DNA of 5,413 nucleotides from Actinomycetota bacterium. GTDB taxonomy: Bacteria; Actinomycetota; Actinomycetes; Nanopelagicales; Nanopelagicaceae. Positions 5,178-5,413 of this stretch are shown piece by piece. The DNA is taken from contig WLNU01000076.1 of the NCBI GenBank assembly GCA_009699645.1, positions 1-5,413 on the forward strand, given 5' to 3'. The notes under the pieces are model-generated. The model did no database searches and was not told the DNA's origin. It saw nothing but the letters and a program-made list of their open reading frames with translations. Position numbers and translations under genes: made by a program. Position 1 is the first letter of the stretch; each line of letters opens with the position of its first letter.

Positions 5178-5413
5178 ATGAGCGTTCTCTTCAGCGAACT
5201 ACTAGTACCAGGCTGGGCAGATGAGAAGATCGGTTTGGATGCCGTAACCGGCACATATAGCGATGGCTCTTCATTTAATCTGCCCTGCCACACGGCAGAT
5301 CCTGAGATGTACTTCTCCGAAGAGGAACTAGCCGTTGCCGAAGCTAAGTCGCTCTGTGGTGGATGTCCCGTGCGCGCACAGTGTTTAGAGGGTGCGCTAT
5401 CTCGCAAGGAGCC
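5178..5413 (+). CDS. whiB7: WhiB7-like iron-sulfur transcriptional regulator (3' end outside window)
   Basis: The first 78 codons of a WhiB-family protein. It has the four Cys that hold the [4Fe-4S] cluster, Cys37, Cys60, Cys63 and Cys69, with the family spacing C-x22-C-x2-C-x5-C, and typical surroundings (LPCHTADPEMYF, then LCGGCPVRAQCLEGAL, then RKEP, after which the family's GVWGG turn would be expected). WhiB proteins bind the primary sigma factor and act at promoters; WhiB7 (WblC in Streptomyces) activates intrinsic antibiotic resistance genes and its own gene. The assignment to WhiB7 rests on the ending ALSRKEP, the place after uvrD2 as in M. tuberculosis, and the attenuator-bearing leader. 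The RGRP-type AT-hook that would settle it lies beyond the window, so another WhiB paralogue remains possible. The N-terminus is longer and more acidic than I expect for WhiB7. The start has a GAGG site upstream. Confidence 0.88.
   Translation, partial: MSVLFSELLVPGWADEKIGLDAVTGTYSDGSSFNLPCHTADPEMYFSEEELAVAEAKSLCGGCPVRAQCLEGALSRKE

Noticed and set aside
5132..5407. 91-codon open frame on the minus strand near the window end
   Set aside because: It is antisense to the WhiB Cys cluster coding region and shows no recognisable features.

Overview
This window comes from a chromosome of an actinobacterium with unusually low GC. The evidence is an AdnB-type helicase-nuclease end, a mycobacterial-type NudC, a UvrD2-type helicase and a WhiB-family regulator, in an order that recalls the Mycobacterium tuberculosis cluster adnA-adnB-(trkA)-nudC-uvrD2-(mrx1)-whiB7. 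Base composition by eye is well below that of most Actinobacteria, and genes overlap or are separated by a few tens of bases. That would suit a streamlined aquatic lineage such as the freshwater acI/Nanopelagicales group; this placement is inference from composition and compactness only.

Layout. Positions 1-1251 (+) are the 3' end of adnB, cut by the window start. It converges on a minus-strand endonuclease/exonuclease/phosphatase (EEP) gene at 1248-2057; the two stop codons share the palindrome TTAA. The EEP gene diverges from nudC (2087-3037, +) across only 29 bp, and at least the EEP gene looks leaderless. nudC overlaps uvrD2 (3034-4710, +) by 4 bp (GTGA), so the two are probably co-transcribed and translationally coupled. 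This UvrD2 lacks the tetracysteine linker and HRDC domain known from mycobacteria.

Positions 4711-5177 form a long leader before a WhiB7-like gene (5178 to the window end, cut). The leader holds a 51-codon upstream ORF with a good ribosome binding site, a strong intrinsic terminator just after it, and, inside the last codons of the uORF, a segment that can pair almost perfectly with the 5' arm of that terminator. This is the architecture of a translation-sensing attenuator. Together with the WhiB7-like product it matches the known principle of uORF-mediated control of whiB7/wblC by ribosome-targeting antibiotics. A further upstream segment could pair with the antiterminator strand, giving a possible four-segment switch like that of trp leaders. 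This is the most interesting element in the window.

The genes fit two themes: DNA break processing and unwinding (AdnB, UvrD2), and NAD metabolism plus redox- or antibiotic-responsive regulation (NudC, WhiB7-like). The role of the EEP protein cannot be told from sequence. I saw no tRNA, rRNA, CRISPR array, insertion sequence or phage gene.
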